The notes under the pieces were generated by a model. The model saw nothing but the letters and a program-made list of their open reading frames with translations. It made no database searches and was not told where the DNA came from. Shown here one piece after another: positions 1 through 8,003 of a stretch of DNA of 35,270 bases (the stretch's first letter is position 1; the number at the start of each line of letters is the position of its first letter). The DNA is from an uncultured bacterium. GTDB lineage: Bacteria > Nitrospirota > Thermodesulfovibrionia > Thermodesulfovibrionales > CALJEL01. The translations under genes and the position numbers were made by a program. Location of the stretch: the NCBI GenBank assembly GCA_938074335.1, contig CALJEL010000105.1, forward strand, positions 1-35,270. Direction: 5' to 3'.

Positions 1-1506
1 AATAACTGGGGTGGTTTTTATTTCATGAACGGTGTGTTTCGGCAAGGCGATAAAGAACCATTACCTAATTGGGGTGATGAACCTGATGCAGGCTTTGATC
101 TTAGCGGTGCTACCAGGGTAACCTTCTTTGCCAGAGGGTCAGAAGGAGGCGAGAAGGTGGAGTTTTTTGTTGGTGGAGTGGGCTGGCCTAATAAACCTTA
201 TAAGGAGTCTCTTGAAAAGGTCTCCACAGGCTTTGTAACTTTAAGTAAGGAATGGAAGAAATACTCCATAGACCTTAGTGGCAAGGACTTACGCTATGTG
301 TTAAGTGGTTTTGGCTGGGTCACCAACGCACCGCAAAACAACTATAAGGACATTGTCTTCTACATAGATGATATCAGATGGGAAAAAGAGCGTCTTGATG
401 ATTTGAGATTTTTGGTAAGTTATGACACAAAGCCTTCTCAAGATGAGTTTGATGCAGTAATGCGTAATGTGGCCTTTACCTATGACAATGCCTTAGCATT
501 GTTAGCATTTCTGGCAAGAGGAAATGAAGATGATTTAAAGAGGACGAGGATTTTAGCAAATAGCCTTGTATATGCTGTGGACAACGATCGGTTTTATACC
601 GACGGGAGATTACGAAACGCATACATGGGTGGAGATCTGGTTCTTTTTCCAGGCTGGAGACCAAACAATCGTGAAAGGACTGCACGGATACCCGGGTTTT
701 GGGATTGCGCTCAAGGTAAATGGCTTGAGGACAGATTTTCAGTAAGCACGCATACAGGAAATGTTGCTTGGGCAATGATTGCCCTTGTTTCTGCATATCA
801 GAGGTTTGGAAGCCCCGCCTATCTGTCTGCAGCAGAAAAACTTGGCGAGTGGGTTGATAAAAACACTAAAGACTATCGTGGTGCTGGAGGCTATACAGGT
901 GGATTTGAAGGTTGGGAACCAAGCCCTGAGAAGTTGCTTTATAAATCTACTGAACACAATCTTGACCTTTATGTGGCTTTTTTCAGACTCTATGAAGTGA
1001 CGAAAGATAATAAATGGAAGGAACGAGCACTCCATGCGGAGAATTTTGTTAAGGCTATGTGGGATGAAAAAGATGGCAAGTTTTGGACAGGGACACAGGA
1101 GGATGGAGAAAGCCCTAATAAGGCTGTGGTGCCTCTGGATGTGCAGGCGTGGGCAATTTTAGCTTTCCGTGATAAAGCATCAAACTACCTGCGAGCATTA
1201 AATTATGCTGAAAAACATCATAAGGTTGGAGATGGCTTTGACTTTAACACTGATAAAGACGGCCTTTGGTATGAAGGAACTGCACAAATGGCAGTTGCTT
1301 ATAATGCTATAGGAGAATTTACGAAAGCCCAAAATTTACTAAAGGTCATTGAGACAGCAGCACTTCCAACTGGAGCAATTCCTGCTGCATCAAAAGACGG
1401 TTTAACAACAGGTTTTTCCTGGCTTTATTATGGTCGTGGACACGTCGGAGCAACAGCATGGTATTTGTTCGCCAAATTAAAAGTGAATCCATATTGGCTA
1501 AAATGA
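1..1506 (+). CDS. Partial exported/surface carbohydrate-active protein (jelly-roll plus alpha/alpha-toroid), 5' end outside window
   Basis: The reading frame is open from base 1, so the true start lies to the left; the first ATG at 25 is internal. About the first 130 residues look like a beta-sandwich carbohydrate-binding fold (alternating beta pattern, ending in a FYIDDIRWE strand typical of such modules). The remaining 360 residues show repeated helical hairpins rich in Trp, Tyr and Gly, with segments such as WAMIALVSAYQRFG, NLDLYVAFFRLYEVT and LDVQAWAILAF, as in six-hairpin glycosidase-like toroids. A role in polysaccharide cleavage or binding is inferred from the fold only; I cannot name a family or catalytic residues. 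Arginine codons include many CGN triplets, unlike the AGA/AGG-dominated genes downstream, which hints at a different history. It ends about 30 bp before the promoter of the B12 operon and is probably unrelated to it. Confidence 0.85.
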   Translation, partial: NNWGGFYFMNGVFRQGDKEPLPNWGDEPDAGFDLSGATRVTFFARGSEGGEKVEFFVGGVGWPNKPYKESLEKVSTGFVTLSKEWKKYSIDLSGKDLRYVLSGFGWVTNAPQNNYKDIVFYIDDIRWEKERLDDLRFLVSYDTKPSQDEFDAVMRNVAFTYDNALALLAFLARGNEDDLKRTRILANSLVYAVDNDRFYTDGRLRNAYMGGDLVLFPGWRPNNRERTARIPGFWDCAQGKWLEDRFSVSTHTGNVAWAMIALVSAYQRFGSPAYLSAAEKLGEWVDKNTKDYRGAGGYTGGFEGWEPSPEKLLYKSTEHNLDLYVAFFRLYEVTKDNKWKERALHAENFVKAMWDEKDGKFWTGTQEDGESPNKAVVPLDVQAWAILAFRDKASNYLRALNYAEKHHKVGDGFDFNTDKDGLWYEGTAQMAVAYNAIGEFTKAQNLLKVIETAALPTGAIPAASKDGLTTGFSWLYYGRGHVGATAWYLFAKLKVNPYWLK

Positions 1507-1537
1507 AGGAGAAAGTTCTGGTTGAAAGACACTCCCC

Positions 1538-1566
1538 TTGACTTTTTAAACCCTCTTTTGTTTAAC
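1538..1566 (+). promoter_or_regulatory. Sigma70-like promoter of the cobalamin operon
   Basis: TTGACT at 1538-1543 and TTTAAC at 1561-1566 are separated by exactly 17 bp. The expected start of transcription, about 1572-1574, falls at the first pairing base of the cobalamin riboswitch (P0/P1 strand begins at 1575). The -10 box matches only 4 of 6 consensus bases; the position is what makes the call convincing. Confidence 0.6.
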
Positions 1567-1572
1567 TTATCT

Positions 1573-1730
1573 TAGCAGGTGCCCAGAAGGGCTTAAGAGG
1601 GAATCCTGTGAAAATCAGGAGCGGTCCCGCCGCTGTAACCGGGGACGAAAGCCAGTAAGCCACTGGACCTCAAGGTCTGGGAAGGCTGGCAAGTAGGTAG
1701 ATCCGGGAGCCAGAAGACCTGCCTGCTCAG
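1573..1730 (+). promoter_or_regulatory. Cobalamin (B12) riboswitch aptamer
   Basis: All hallmark blocks of the cobalamin riboswitch appear in order: an outer strand GCAGGT (1575-1580) pairing with ACCTGC (1717-1722), the GGGAA...CCTGTG...CAGGAGCGGTCCCGCCGCTGT core, the GGGGACGAAAGCCAG segment, the L5 B12-box-like AAGCCACTGG, and the closing GCCAGAAGACCTGCC block. It lies directly behind a promoter and ahead of about 15 kb of cobalamin genes, so adenosylcobalamin or a related corrinoid is the expected ligand, switching the operon off when B12 is plentiful. A hairpin CAGAGTGAAA/TTTCACTCTG (1728-1750) follows the aptamer. Confidence 0.95.
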
Positions 1731-1771
1731 AGTGAAATTTTTTCACTCTGTATTCCCGAGGAGGAATTTTT

Positions 1772-1834
1772 GAGGATGAAGAAAAACTGGGTGCAATCCT
1801 CAGGGCTACCTGGCTCTGAGGATTTTTTATTTTA
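1772..1834 (+). terminator. Riboswitch expression platform: intrinsic terminator with alternative pairing
   Basis: AATCCTCAG (1795-1803) pairs with CTGAGGATT (1816-1824), giving a 9-bp stem that runs straight into TTTTTATTTT, the form of a rho-independent terminator. A second GAGGAT copy at 1772-1777 can pair with ATCCTC (1796-1801) instead and would act as an antiterminator strand. This implies transcriptional control. AGGAGG at 1759-1764 followed by ATG at 1776 also opens a 19-codon frame that ends at 1835 and overlaps the whole terminator; whether it is translated is unknown. Confidence 0.75.
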
Positions 1835-1846
1835 AAGAGGATAATC

Positions 1847-2157
1847 ATGACGCAGAACATCTCGGGCTCCCATTTCCAGAGGATGTGAGGGAAGGTGTTA
1901 TTGCCGCGCGCATAGCTGCACATATGGGAGATATGATCAAACTTAAGAGGATGGAAAGGGATAAACTCATGGCGAAGGCAAGAAGGGATATGAGGTGGAA
2001 TAAGCAGTTTTCACTTGCCATAGACCCTGAAAGGCCGAGAGATATTAAGGCAAAAAGGACAAACGGCGGGATTGGCTGCTCAATGTGCGGAAGGTTCTGT
2101 GCAAATGATATTCTGAAGGGCATGTTTGAAAGAGATATGGACTCTGATAAGAGATGA
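1847..2157 (+). pseudogene. ThiC-family remnant, probably 5-hydroxybenzimidazole synthase bzaF, internally deleted
   Basis: Translation of the second half gives the C-terminal end of the ThiC radical SAM family: AEHLGLPFPEDVREG, then VIAARIAAHMGD, RWNKQFSLAIDPER and the Fe-S motif CSMCGRFC near the end. Families of this kind are about 420-630 residues; only about 103 codons remain. In front of it AAAGAGG and ATG ACG CAG (1847) look like the original gene start, but that frame stops after 13 codons, so start and tail are out of frame: the signature of a large internal deletion. GTG at 1885 overlaps this stop and could allow re-initiation to a 90-residue fragment. Its stop overlaps the cobU start (ATGA). 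Position behind a B12 riboswitch and near cobT favours bzaF, the anaerobic lower-ligand enzyme, over thiamin thiC. The Cys spacing reads C-x2-C-x3-C, against C-x2-C-x4-C in classical ThiC. Confidence 0.8.
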
Positions 2158-2714
2158 AGAGGATTATCTTCATAACAGGTGGTGCAAGGAGTGGCAAGAG
2201 TAGCTTTGCCCTTAAAAGTGCAACAGAACTACCAGGCAGAAAGGTTTATATTGCCACAGCAAGACCCGTTGATGATGAGATGAAGGAACGGATAAAGAGG
2301 CATAAAGGACAGAGGTCTTCAGAATGGCAAACAGTTGAAGAGCCACTGAGGATCTCTGAACTGATCAAGGAATTAAAATGGCAATACCCTGTAATGCTTC
2401 TGGACTGTTTGACACTCTGGCTTTCGAATCTCATGGTTGATAGCCACAATCCAGTAACAGTTAATAAGGAGATTGAATATTTTATAGATGCACTCAAGGA
2501 TTTTAAAAAGGATCCTGGTAAGCCTGAAGAAGGCTATTTGTTCATTGTCTCAAATGAGGTTGGGATGGGAATTGTGCCTGCGAATGAGCTTGCAAGATGG
2601 TTCAGGGATGAAGCGGGAAGGCTCAATCAGATGATTGCAGAGATAGCAGATGATGTCTATTTTGTGATTTCAGGGATACCTTTAAGGCTTAAAGGAGTTG
2701 AGGATAAATCATGA
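2154..2714 (+). CDS. cobU: Adenosylcobinamide kinase / adenosylcobinamide-phosphate guanylyltransferase
   Basis: Bifunctional cytosolic enzyme that phosphorylates adenosylcobinamide and then attaches GMP, activating it for lower-ligand addition. The P-loop GGARSGKS is at residues 9-16. His50 in KRHKGQR matches the position of the histidine that carries the guanylyl group in Salmonella CobU (His46). LLDCLTLWLSN and VSNEVGMGIVPANELARWFRDE are family blocks. Length 186 residues is normal (about 180). The ATG overlaps the stop of the ThiC-family remnant by ATGA, so it was translationally coupled to that gene; with the upstream gene broken, its translation may now depend on re-initiation. Next gene cobT follows after 47 bp. 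Confidence 0.95.
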   Translation: MKRIIFITGGARSGKSSFALKSATELPGRKVYIATARPVDDEMKERIKRHKGQRSSEWQTVEEPLRISELIKELKWQYPVMLLDCLTLWLSNLMVDSHNPVTVNKEIEYFIDALKDFKKDPGKPEEGYLFIVSNEVGMGIVPANELARWFRDEAGRLNQMIAEIADDVYFVISGIPLRLKGVEDKS

Positions 2715-2761
2715 TAATCTATTAGATATCATGTATCTTTTGCTTTAGATGAGGAGGTTTT

Positions 2762-3817
2762 ATGCTTGAAGAGACTTTATCTAGGATTAAACCTGTAAAC
2801 CCTGAGTGGTATGAGGTTGCTCAGAAAAGGCTTGATAATCTCACAAAGCCTCTTCAGAGCCTTGGAAGGCTTGAGGAGTTTGCAAGGAGACTTGTGGCTA
2901 TCTTTGAAGACCCTATGCCTTCAATAAACAAAAAGGCCATATTCACCTTTGCAGGTGATCATGGTGTTACAGAGGAGGGTGTCTCTGCCTATCCAAAGGA
3001 GGTCACTGCTCAGATGGTATTTAACTTCTTAAGAGGTGGAGCAGGAATAAATGTCCTTGCAAGACATGCAGGTGCTGATGTGGTTGTTATAGATATCGGT
3101 GTGGATTATGATTTTGGTGATATTGAAGGTCTTCTTAAGATGAAGGTTATAAGGGGGACAGGGAATTTTACAAAAGGTCCTGCCATGACCCATGAGGAGG
3201 CGATAAGGTCAATTGAGGTAGGAATAAAACTCGCAGAGGGTTATGCAAAAAGGGGTTACAGGCTCTTTGGAACAGGTGAGATGGGGATAGGAAATACAAC
3301 TCCATCAAGTGCCATTGCTGCTGTTCTTACAGGTAGACCTGTAGAGGAGGTAACAGGCAGGGGAACAGGTATATCTGATGAGGCCTTAAAAAGAAAGGTT
3401 CAGGTTATTAAAAAGGCAATAGAGATAAATAAACCTGACCCCGCTGATCCTGTGGATGTGCTTTCAAAACTCGGTGGTGCTGAGATAGGAGGTATAGCTG
3501 GCCTCATACTTGGTGCAGCAGCACAGAGGATACCTGTAGTGATTGATGGATTTATATCAACAGCTGGTGCCCTTATTGCTTATTGTCTTAAGCCAGAAAC
3601 AGTGGATTACATGTTTGCTGCCCATAATTCAGTAGAGATTGGCCATAAGGCGATGCTTGATAAGATGTCTCTAAAACCAATACTTAACCTTGACCTGAGA
3701 CTTGGTGAGGGAACAGGTGCTGCCCTTGCAATGCTCATGATAGAGGCGGGATTGAAGATTTACAAAGAGATGGCGACATTTAAAGAGGCAGGTGTGTCCG
3801 ATGAGATTAGAAATTAA
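2762..3817 (+). CDS. cobT: Nicotinate-nucleotide--dimethylbenzimidazole phosphoribosyltransferase
   Basis: Transfers phosphoribose from nicotinate mononucleotide to the lower-ligand base, forming the alpha-riboside phosphate used by CobS. Family landmarks are all present: [12 protein letters not shown] (residues 27-38), [16 protein letters not shown] (63-78), GEMGIGNTT (172-180), [10 protein letters not shown] (261-270) and [10 protein letters not shown] (312-321), where Glu316 corresponds to the catalytic glutamate (Glu317 in Salmonella). Length 351 is typical. A clear GAGGAGG lies just before the ATG. Because the upstream ThiC/BzaF-like gene is broken, the base this CobT receives must come from another source or from another gene copy. 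Confidence 0.97.
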   Translation: MLEETLSRIKPVNPEWYEVAQKRLDNLTKPLQSLGRLEEFARRLVAIFEDPMPSINKKAIFTFAGDHGVTEEGVSAYPKEVTAQMVFNFLRGGAGINVLARHAGADVVVIDIGVDYDFGDIEGLLKMKVIRGTGNFTKGPAMTHEEAIRSIEVGIKLAEGYAKRGYRLFGTGEMGIGNTTPSSAIAAVLTGRPVEEVTGRGTGISDEALKRKVQVIKKAIEINKPDPADPVDVLSKLGGAEIGGIAGLILGAAAQRIPVVIDGFISTAGALIAYCLKPETVDYMFAAHNSVEIGHKAMLDKMSLKPILNLDLRLGEGTGAALAMLMIEAGLKIYKEMATFKEAGVSDEIRN

Positions 3818-3820
3818 ATT

Positions 3821-3844
3821 TTAAACGGTTCAAACAGTTCAAGG
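3821..3844 (+). repeat. TTCAAA-type short dispersed repeat between cobT and cobS
   Basis: The gap holds AACGGTTCAAACAGTTCAA, a run of GTTCAA units resembling the stretch TTCAAAACTCAAAATTCAA found inside cbiA (9759-9788). No hairpin is evident. Likely the same class of short dispersed repeat. Confidence 0.4.
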
Positions 3845-3854
3845 GATTAATCTT

Positions 3855-4661
3855 ATGAAACAATTATTATTAGCCCTGCAGTTCTTAACCATATTACCAG
3901 TAGGGGTAAAAGAACCTGTCACTGAAAAAGAGGTTGCTCAATCAGCAGGCTTTTTCCCTCTTGTGGGTCTTATTCAGGGATCAGCAGTAGCATTTTCTGC
4001 TGTGCTACTGTTAAGGCTCCTTTCACCCGAGATTGTCTCGGGGCTTGTTATATGGATCCTCATAATGAGTAACGGAGGTTTTCATCTTGATGGTCTTGCT
4101 GATACCTTTGATGCAATAGCTGTCAGATCCTCAGGAAATGAATCTGATAGGGAAAAGAGACTTGCGGTGGCAAAGGACAGTGCCACTGGTGCAATAGGTG
4201 TCATTGCCATAGTGTTCAGCGTTTTATTTAAATACCTTTTTGTAAAAGACCTCTTGGTTCAAGAGGGTAACGGTTTGAAGCTTCCTGAATTCTTTCCCTA
4301 TCTCCTGTTGATGCCCTCAGTATCTAAATGGACAATGACAGTTGCCATGTTTCATGGAACTCCGGCAAGAAAAGATGGCCTTGGCAGGATATTTATTAAC
4401 GGGATAAGATTCAGGGAGATTTTTATCTCTACCTTAATTCTTCTCTGCATATATACAGGCACTCTAATTATATTTGATGGTGCCTCCATTAGCCTTTATG
4501 TGTTTGTAACGCTGGTCCTGTATTCATCCTCAAGCCTGTGGCTTTACTTTTGCAATAAAAAATTTGGAGGCTCTACAGGAGACACCCTTGGTGCCCTCCA
4601 TGAGATATCAGAGATACTCTTTTTATTTATGGTAATAATATGGCAAAGATACTCTATTTAA
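3855..4661 (+). CDS. cobS: Adenosylcobinamide-GDP ribazoletransferase (cobalamin synthase)
   Basis: Integral membrane enzyme that joins adenosylcobinamide-GDP with the alpha-riboside (or its phosphate) to finish the cobalamin nucleotide loop. The signature GGFHLDGLADTFDA is at residues 74-87, followed by KDSATGAIGVIAI and the C-terminal GGSTGDTLGALHEISE. Several hydrophobic helices are seen (about 45-70, 110-130, 145-165, 185-230, 245-265). Length 268 is slightly above the usual 250. Its 3' end overlaps the downstream phosphatase by 22 bp, suggesting coupled translation. Confidence 0.95.
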   Translation: MKQLLLALQFLTILPVGVKEPVTEKEVAQSAGFFPLVGLIQGSAVAFSAVLLLRLLSPEIVSGLVIWILIMSNGGFHLDGLADTFDAIAVRSSGNESDREKRLAVAKDSATGAIGVIAIVFSVLFKYLFVKDLLVQEGNGLKLPEFFPYLLLMPSVSKWTMTVAMFHGTPARKDGLGRIFINGIRFREIFISTLILLCIYTGTLIIFDGASISLYVFVTLVLYSSSSLWLYFCNKKFGGSTGDTLGALHEISEILFLFMVIIWQRYSI

Positions 4662-5329
4662 TCAGACATGGTGCCACTGTGGGTAGTGGTCTAATGAGAT
4701 ATAAAGGCAGTATGGATGTTCCACTGTCAGAAAAAGGGATAAGACAGATGCAGGAGGTAGCAACCTATCTTTATCATAAAATAGCGCAAGTTGGTGATCG
4801 CCACCTCTACCTCTATTCTTCACCTTTAAGCCGAGCCTTGAAGAGTGCAGAGATAATAGGAGAAAAACTGGGGATCAGGCCAGTAATAATGGAGGAATTT
4901 AGGGAAAGGAACTTCGGGCTTTGGGAAGGCATGACCTTTGATGAGATAATGAATTCCTATCCGCAGGAATTTGAGGCATGGAAAAGGGATCCCCTTAAAT
5001 ACAGCCCGCCTCAGGGTGAAAGCACTCTTCAGGTAAGAGAAAGGGTCATAAAGGGACTTAAAGGCATATATAAGGGAAACCTTAATCACCTAACTGATTA
5101 CAGCATTATCCTCGTTGCCCATGGTGGTGTAAACAGGATTATCCTCTGTGAACTCCTGGGGATACCACTTGAAAATATCTTCAGGATCGAGCAAGGCTAT
5201 GGATGCTTGAATGTAACTGAATTTTATGATGACTATCCTCTAAAAGAGCGAGCACCTCTGGAGTTTCCTGGATTACCTGTTGTCAAACTATTGAATTTCA
5301 CCATAGATGACTTAACAGTAATGGATTAA
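4640..5329 (+). CDS. cobC: Histidine phosphatase family protein, probable alpha-ribazole phosphatase
   Basis: Expected to remove the 5'-phosphate from alpha-ribazole phosphate or from cobalamin phosphate during loop assembly. The RHG motif lies at residues 9-11 with His10 as the phospho-acceptor; the second histidine is in VAHGGVNRI (His161), and FRERNFGLWEG supplies the acid residue around Glu89. It has 229 residues, some 20-30 longer than typical CobC because of a tail with no obvious motif. Fold alone does not separate CobC from phosphoglycerate-mutase-like relatives; placement between cobS and cobQ, overlapping cobS, decides the call. Confidence 0.85.
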   Translation: MAKILYLIRHGATVGSGLMRYKGSMDVPLSEKGIRQMQEVATYLYHKIAQVGDRHLYLYSSPLSRALKSAEIIGEKLGIRPVIMEEFRERNFGLWEGMTFDEIMNSYPQEFEAWKRDPLKYSPPQGESTLQVRERVIKGLKGIYKGNLNHLTDYSIILVAHGGVNRIILCELLGIPLENIFRIEQGYGCLNVTEFYDDYPLKERAPLEFPGLPVVKLLNFTIDDLTVMD

Positions 5330-5331
5330 CG

Positions 5332-6876
5332 ATGGCAAAGGCATTGATGATACAGGCAACGGGTTCAGGTGCCGGCAAGAGCATTCTTGTAACAGCCCTC
5401 TGCAGGATCTTTAATAACAGTGGAGTTCGGGTTACACCCTTTAAGGCACAGAATATGGCATTAAATTCTTATATCACAAAAGAAGGTGGTGAGATAGGCC
5501 GTGCACAGGCACTTCAGGCAGAGGCTGCAAGGATTGAGCCAGCAGTGGATATGAATCCTGTGCTTCTTAAGGCATCTGGTGAAAGGGGCTGTCAGGTGAT
5601 TGTCCATGGAAAGGTCTTTGGTAATTATAAGGCAAGGGAATACTATTGCCTGAAAGAAAGCCTCTGGCCCTATGTGAAGGAGTCCTTTGACAGACTCTCA
5701 AAGCAATACGATCTTGTAATAATGGAGGGTGCTGGAAGCCCTGCTGAAATAAATCTCAGGGATAGTGACATTGTAAATATGAGAATGGCTAAATATGCAA
5801 AGGCACCTGTATTGCTTGTAGGTGATATAGACAGGGGCGGTGTCTTTGCCTCTTTATACGGGACATTAAAGCTACTGGGTCGTGATAGCAGATATATAAA
5901 GGCATTTGTTATTAATAAATTCAGAGGAGATATGGAGATATTAAAGCCTGGTTTAGAGATGATAGAAAAAAGGACTGGCAGGTCAGTTATAGGGGTTATT
6001 CCTTATATGAAGGATATAATGTTGCCTGAGGAAGACAGCCTGTTTTTTGACCGCAGCATACATGTTAAAGAGGGCACTCCATGTCATGGTGAGCCTGTCG
6101 AACCATCTATAAAAATCGTGGTTTTGAGATTAAGATACATCTCCAATTTCACAGACCTTGATCCCCTTTTTTATGAACCTGATGTGGAGCTCCTTTATTC
6201 AGCAAACCCATCAGATATAGAAAATGCCGATATAGTGATCGTGCCAGGGACAAAAAATACAGTTAAAGACCTCCTTTTACTCAAACAGCAGGGACTTGAT
6301 CAGAGCCTGAAGAGGGCCAGTGAAAAAGGAGTCATGATTATCGGCATCTGCGGTGGTTACCAGATCCTGGGCAAAAAGATTTATGATCCCTACCATGTGG
6401 AAAGTCACTTTGATGAGGTGGAAGGAATAGGACTTTTAGATATCAAAACGGTTTTTAATACATCAAAGATAACCTCTCAGGTAGAGGCAGAGATGAGCCC
6501 TGTAATGGCATCAACCTTTCAACTATATGAGAGTGCTGAAAGGACATCCCTAAAGGGTTATGAGATTCACATGGGAAGGACCACAGGAGATATTGGCTTA
6601 TTTAGAATTACCCGCATGGCAGATCACCAATCCATAAGCAGTTATGAGATGGATGGTTCCATTAATGGTAATTGCTGGGGTACCTACATACACGGGCTTT
6701 TTGAAAATGACCATTTCAGAAGGGCTATTATAAATTCAGCAAGGGTAAAAAAGGGGCTTAAACCACTGGGCCTTACCTATAGCTACAGTGATCTCAAAGA
6801 AGAGATGATAGAGTCAGTCTCAAGGCATGTAGAAAAACACCTGGATATGTCTTTTATCTGGAGGCTTATCTCATGA
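5332..6876 (+). CDS. cobQ: Adenosylcobyric acid synthase (glutamine-hydrolysing)
   Basis: Amidates the b, d, e and g side chains of the corrin ring using glutamine and ATP. The N-terminal synthetase half begins IQATGSGAGKS (P-loop-like, residues 7-17) with FKAQNMALNSY (37-47) and EGAGSPAEINL (132-142). The C-terminal class I amidotransferase half has the nucleophile Cys340 in IGICGGYQILG and His454 in TYIHGLFEND. Length 514 is normal to slightly long. Between the halves, residues 249-257 read TPCHGEPVE, a peptide written by a dispersed palindromic repeat; it lies in the linker, so activity is probably kept. Starts 2 bp after the cobC-like gene and overlaps cbiB by ATGA. Confidence 0.95.
   Translation: MAKALMIQATGSGAGKSILVTALCRIFNNSGVRVTPFKAQNMALNSYITKEGGEIGRAQALQAEAARIEPAVDMNPVLLKASGERGCQVIVHGKVFGNYKAREYYCLKESLWPYVKESFDRLSKQYDLVIMEGAGSPAEINLRDSDIVNMRMAKYAKAPVLLVGDIDRGGVFASLYGTLKLLGRDSRYIKAFVINKFRGDMEILKPGLEMIEKRTGRSVIGVIPYMKDIMLPEEDSLFFDRSIHVKEGTPCHGEPVEPSIKIVVLRLRYISNFTDLDPLFYEPDVELLYSANPSDIENADIVIVPGTKNTVKDLLLLKQQGLDQSLKRASEKGVMIIGICGGYQILGKKIYDPYHVESHFDEVEGIGLLDIKTVFNTSKITSQVEAEMSPVMASTFQLYESAERTSLKGYEIHMGRTTGDIGLFRITRMADHQSISSYEMDGSINGNCWGTYIHGLFENDHFRRAIINSARVKKGLKPLGLTYSYSDLKEEMIESVSRHVEKHLDMSFIWRLIS
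6082..6106 (+). repeat. REP-like palindromic element in frame inside cobQ
   Basis: ATGGTGAGCCTGTCGAACC begins at 6086, and the ends ATGGT and ACCAT are inverted. This sequence type is familiar to me as a widespread intergenic repeat; here it adds about nine codons (peptide CHGEPVEP) to cobQ without breaking the frame. Confidence 0.65.
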
Positions 6877-8003
6877 GCCCTGCCTTTATAAAGGAGTCTT
6901 TAAGTATAGAAGGGGTTCAGATAGGGCTTGCCTTTTTGATAGACCTTTTGATTGGAGATCCACGATGGCTTCCTCATCCAGTAAGGTTTATGGGGTTTCT
7001 AATAAAGAGGCTTGAGAGCCTTAGGAAGATCTTTAAAGGTGCCTTTCTTGAAAGGATTGGTGGTCTTATTATTGTGCTCTTTATGGTCTCTCTCACATTC
7101 CTTGGCTCCTGCCTGATCGTTTCAGTCCTTCATAGACTCATGGTCCTTGAATCACCTGTAATAAAGGCCCTTACCTTCCTCTTTTTTGTCCTTCTTATTT
7201 CCACAACTCTTGCCACAAAGGGGCTTGCAGATGCCTGTATTGAGGTAATAGCTCACCTTAAGGAAGGTCGTCTAAAGGAGGCAAGAAGGTCCTTAAGCAT
7301 GATTGTGGGAAGGGACACTGAGAATTTATCTGAGGAGCAGGTCCTGAGGGCCACGCTGGAGAGCCTTTCAGAGAATCTATCAGATGGTGTGATTGCTCCG
7401 CTTTTTTACCTCACCATTGGAGGACTACCTTTTGCCATGACCTACAAGGCAATAAACACCATGGACTCCATGATTGGTTATAAAAATGAAAGCTACAGAT
7501 ATCTTGGCTGGGCTGCAGCAAAGCTTGATGACATAGCTAATTATATTCCAGCAAGGCTATCAGCAGCCATGATTATAATTGCCATATTTTTTATTGAGAC
7601 CTCAAAGGCAATCTATAAACTATTCGATAAACTTATCTTCAAAAAACCTTCTCCATGCAGGAGATTTATAATTCTTACGGTCTTCATGATTTATGATTTT
7701 CTCCTGCTCATTAAGGATGCCTTTACCATAGGATATCTGTTCTCAAAACGTTCCTTCCTTGTCACACTGATGGATGGGAAAAACTCTCCCAGTCCAAACA
7801 GTGGTTATCCAGAGGCAGCCCTTGCTGGAGCCCTTGGCGTAAGACTTGGAGGTCCCTCTACATATAAAGGAGTGCTTGTGGAAAAACCCTTTATAGGCCT
7901 GTCACTGAGGCAAATTACCATAGAGATTGCAGAGGAGGCAATAAGGCTTTTTTATCTCTCAGCCCTTATAGCCGTGATTATAGCTGTGGGGGTAAGGCTA
8001 TGA
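6873..8003 (+). CDS. cbiB: Adenosylcobinamide-phosphate synthase
   Basis: Membrane enzyme that couples adenosylcobyric acid with aminopropanol (phosphate) made by CobD. Family blocks: IGDPRWLPHPVRFMG near residue 28, GRDTENLSEEQVLRATLESLSENLSDGV in the middle (residues about 145-175), KAINTMDSMIGYKN, GWAAAKLDDIANYIPAR, and the C-terminal DGKNSPSPNSGYPEAALAGALGV. Hydrophobic helices lie around 60-80, 95-115, 220-240 and 355-375. Length 376 exceeds the usual 310-320; the extra part is mainly a loop plus helices about 240-285. Overlaps cobQ and cobD by 4 bp each, fitting a single translation-coupled unit, and the next gene makes its substrate. Confidence 0.93.
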   Translation: MSPAFIKESLSIEGVQIGLAFLIDLLIGDPRWLPHPVRFMGFLIKRLESLRKIFKGAFLERIGGLIIVLFMVSLTFLGSCLIVSVLHRLMVLESPVIKALTFLFFVLLISTTLATKGLADACIEVIAHLKEGRLKEARRSLSMIVGRDTENLSEEQVLRATLESLSENLSDGVIAPLFYLTIGGLPFAMTYKAINTMDSMIGYKNESYRYLGWAAAKLDDIANYIPARLSAAMIIIAIFFIETSKAIYKLFDKLIFKKPSPCRRFIILTVFMIYDFLLLIKDAFTIGYLFSKRSFLVTLMDGKNSPSPNSGYPEAALAGALGVRLGGPSTYKGVLVEKPFIGLSLRQITIEIAEEAIRLFYLSALIAVIIAVGVRL

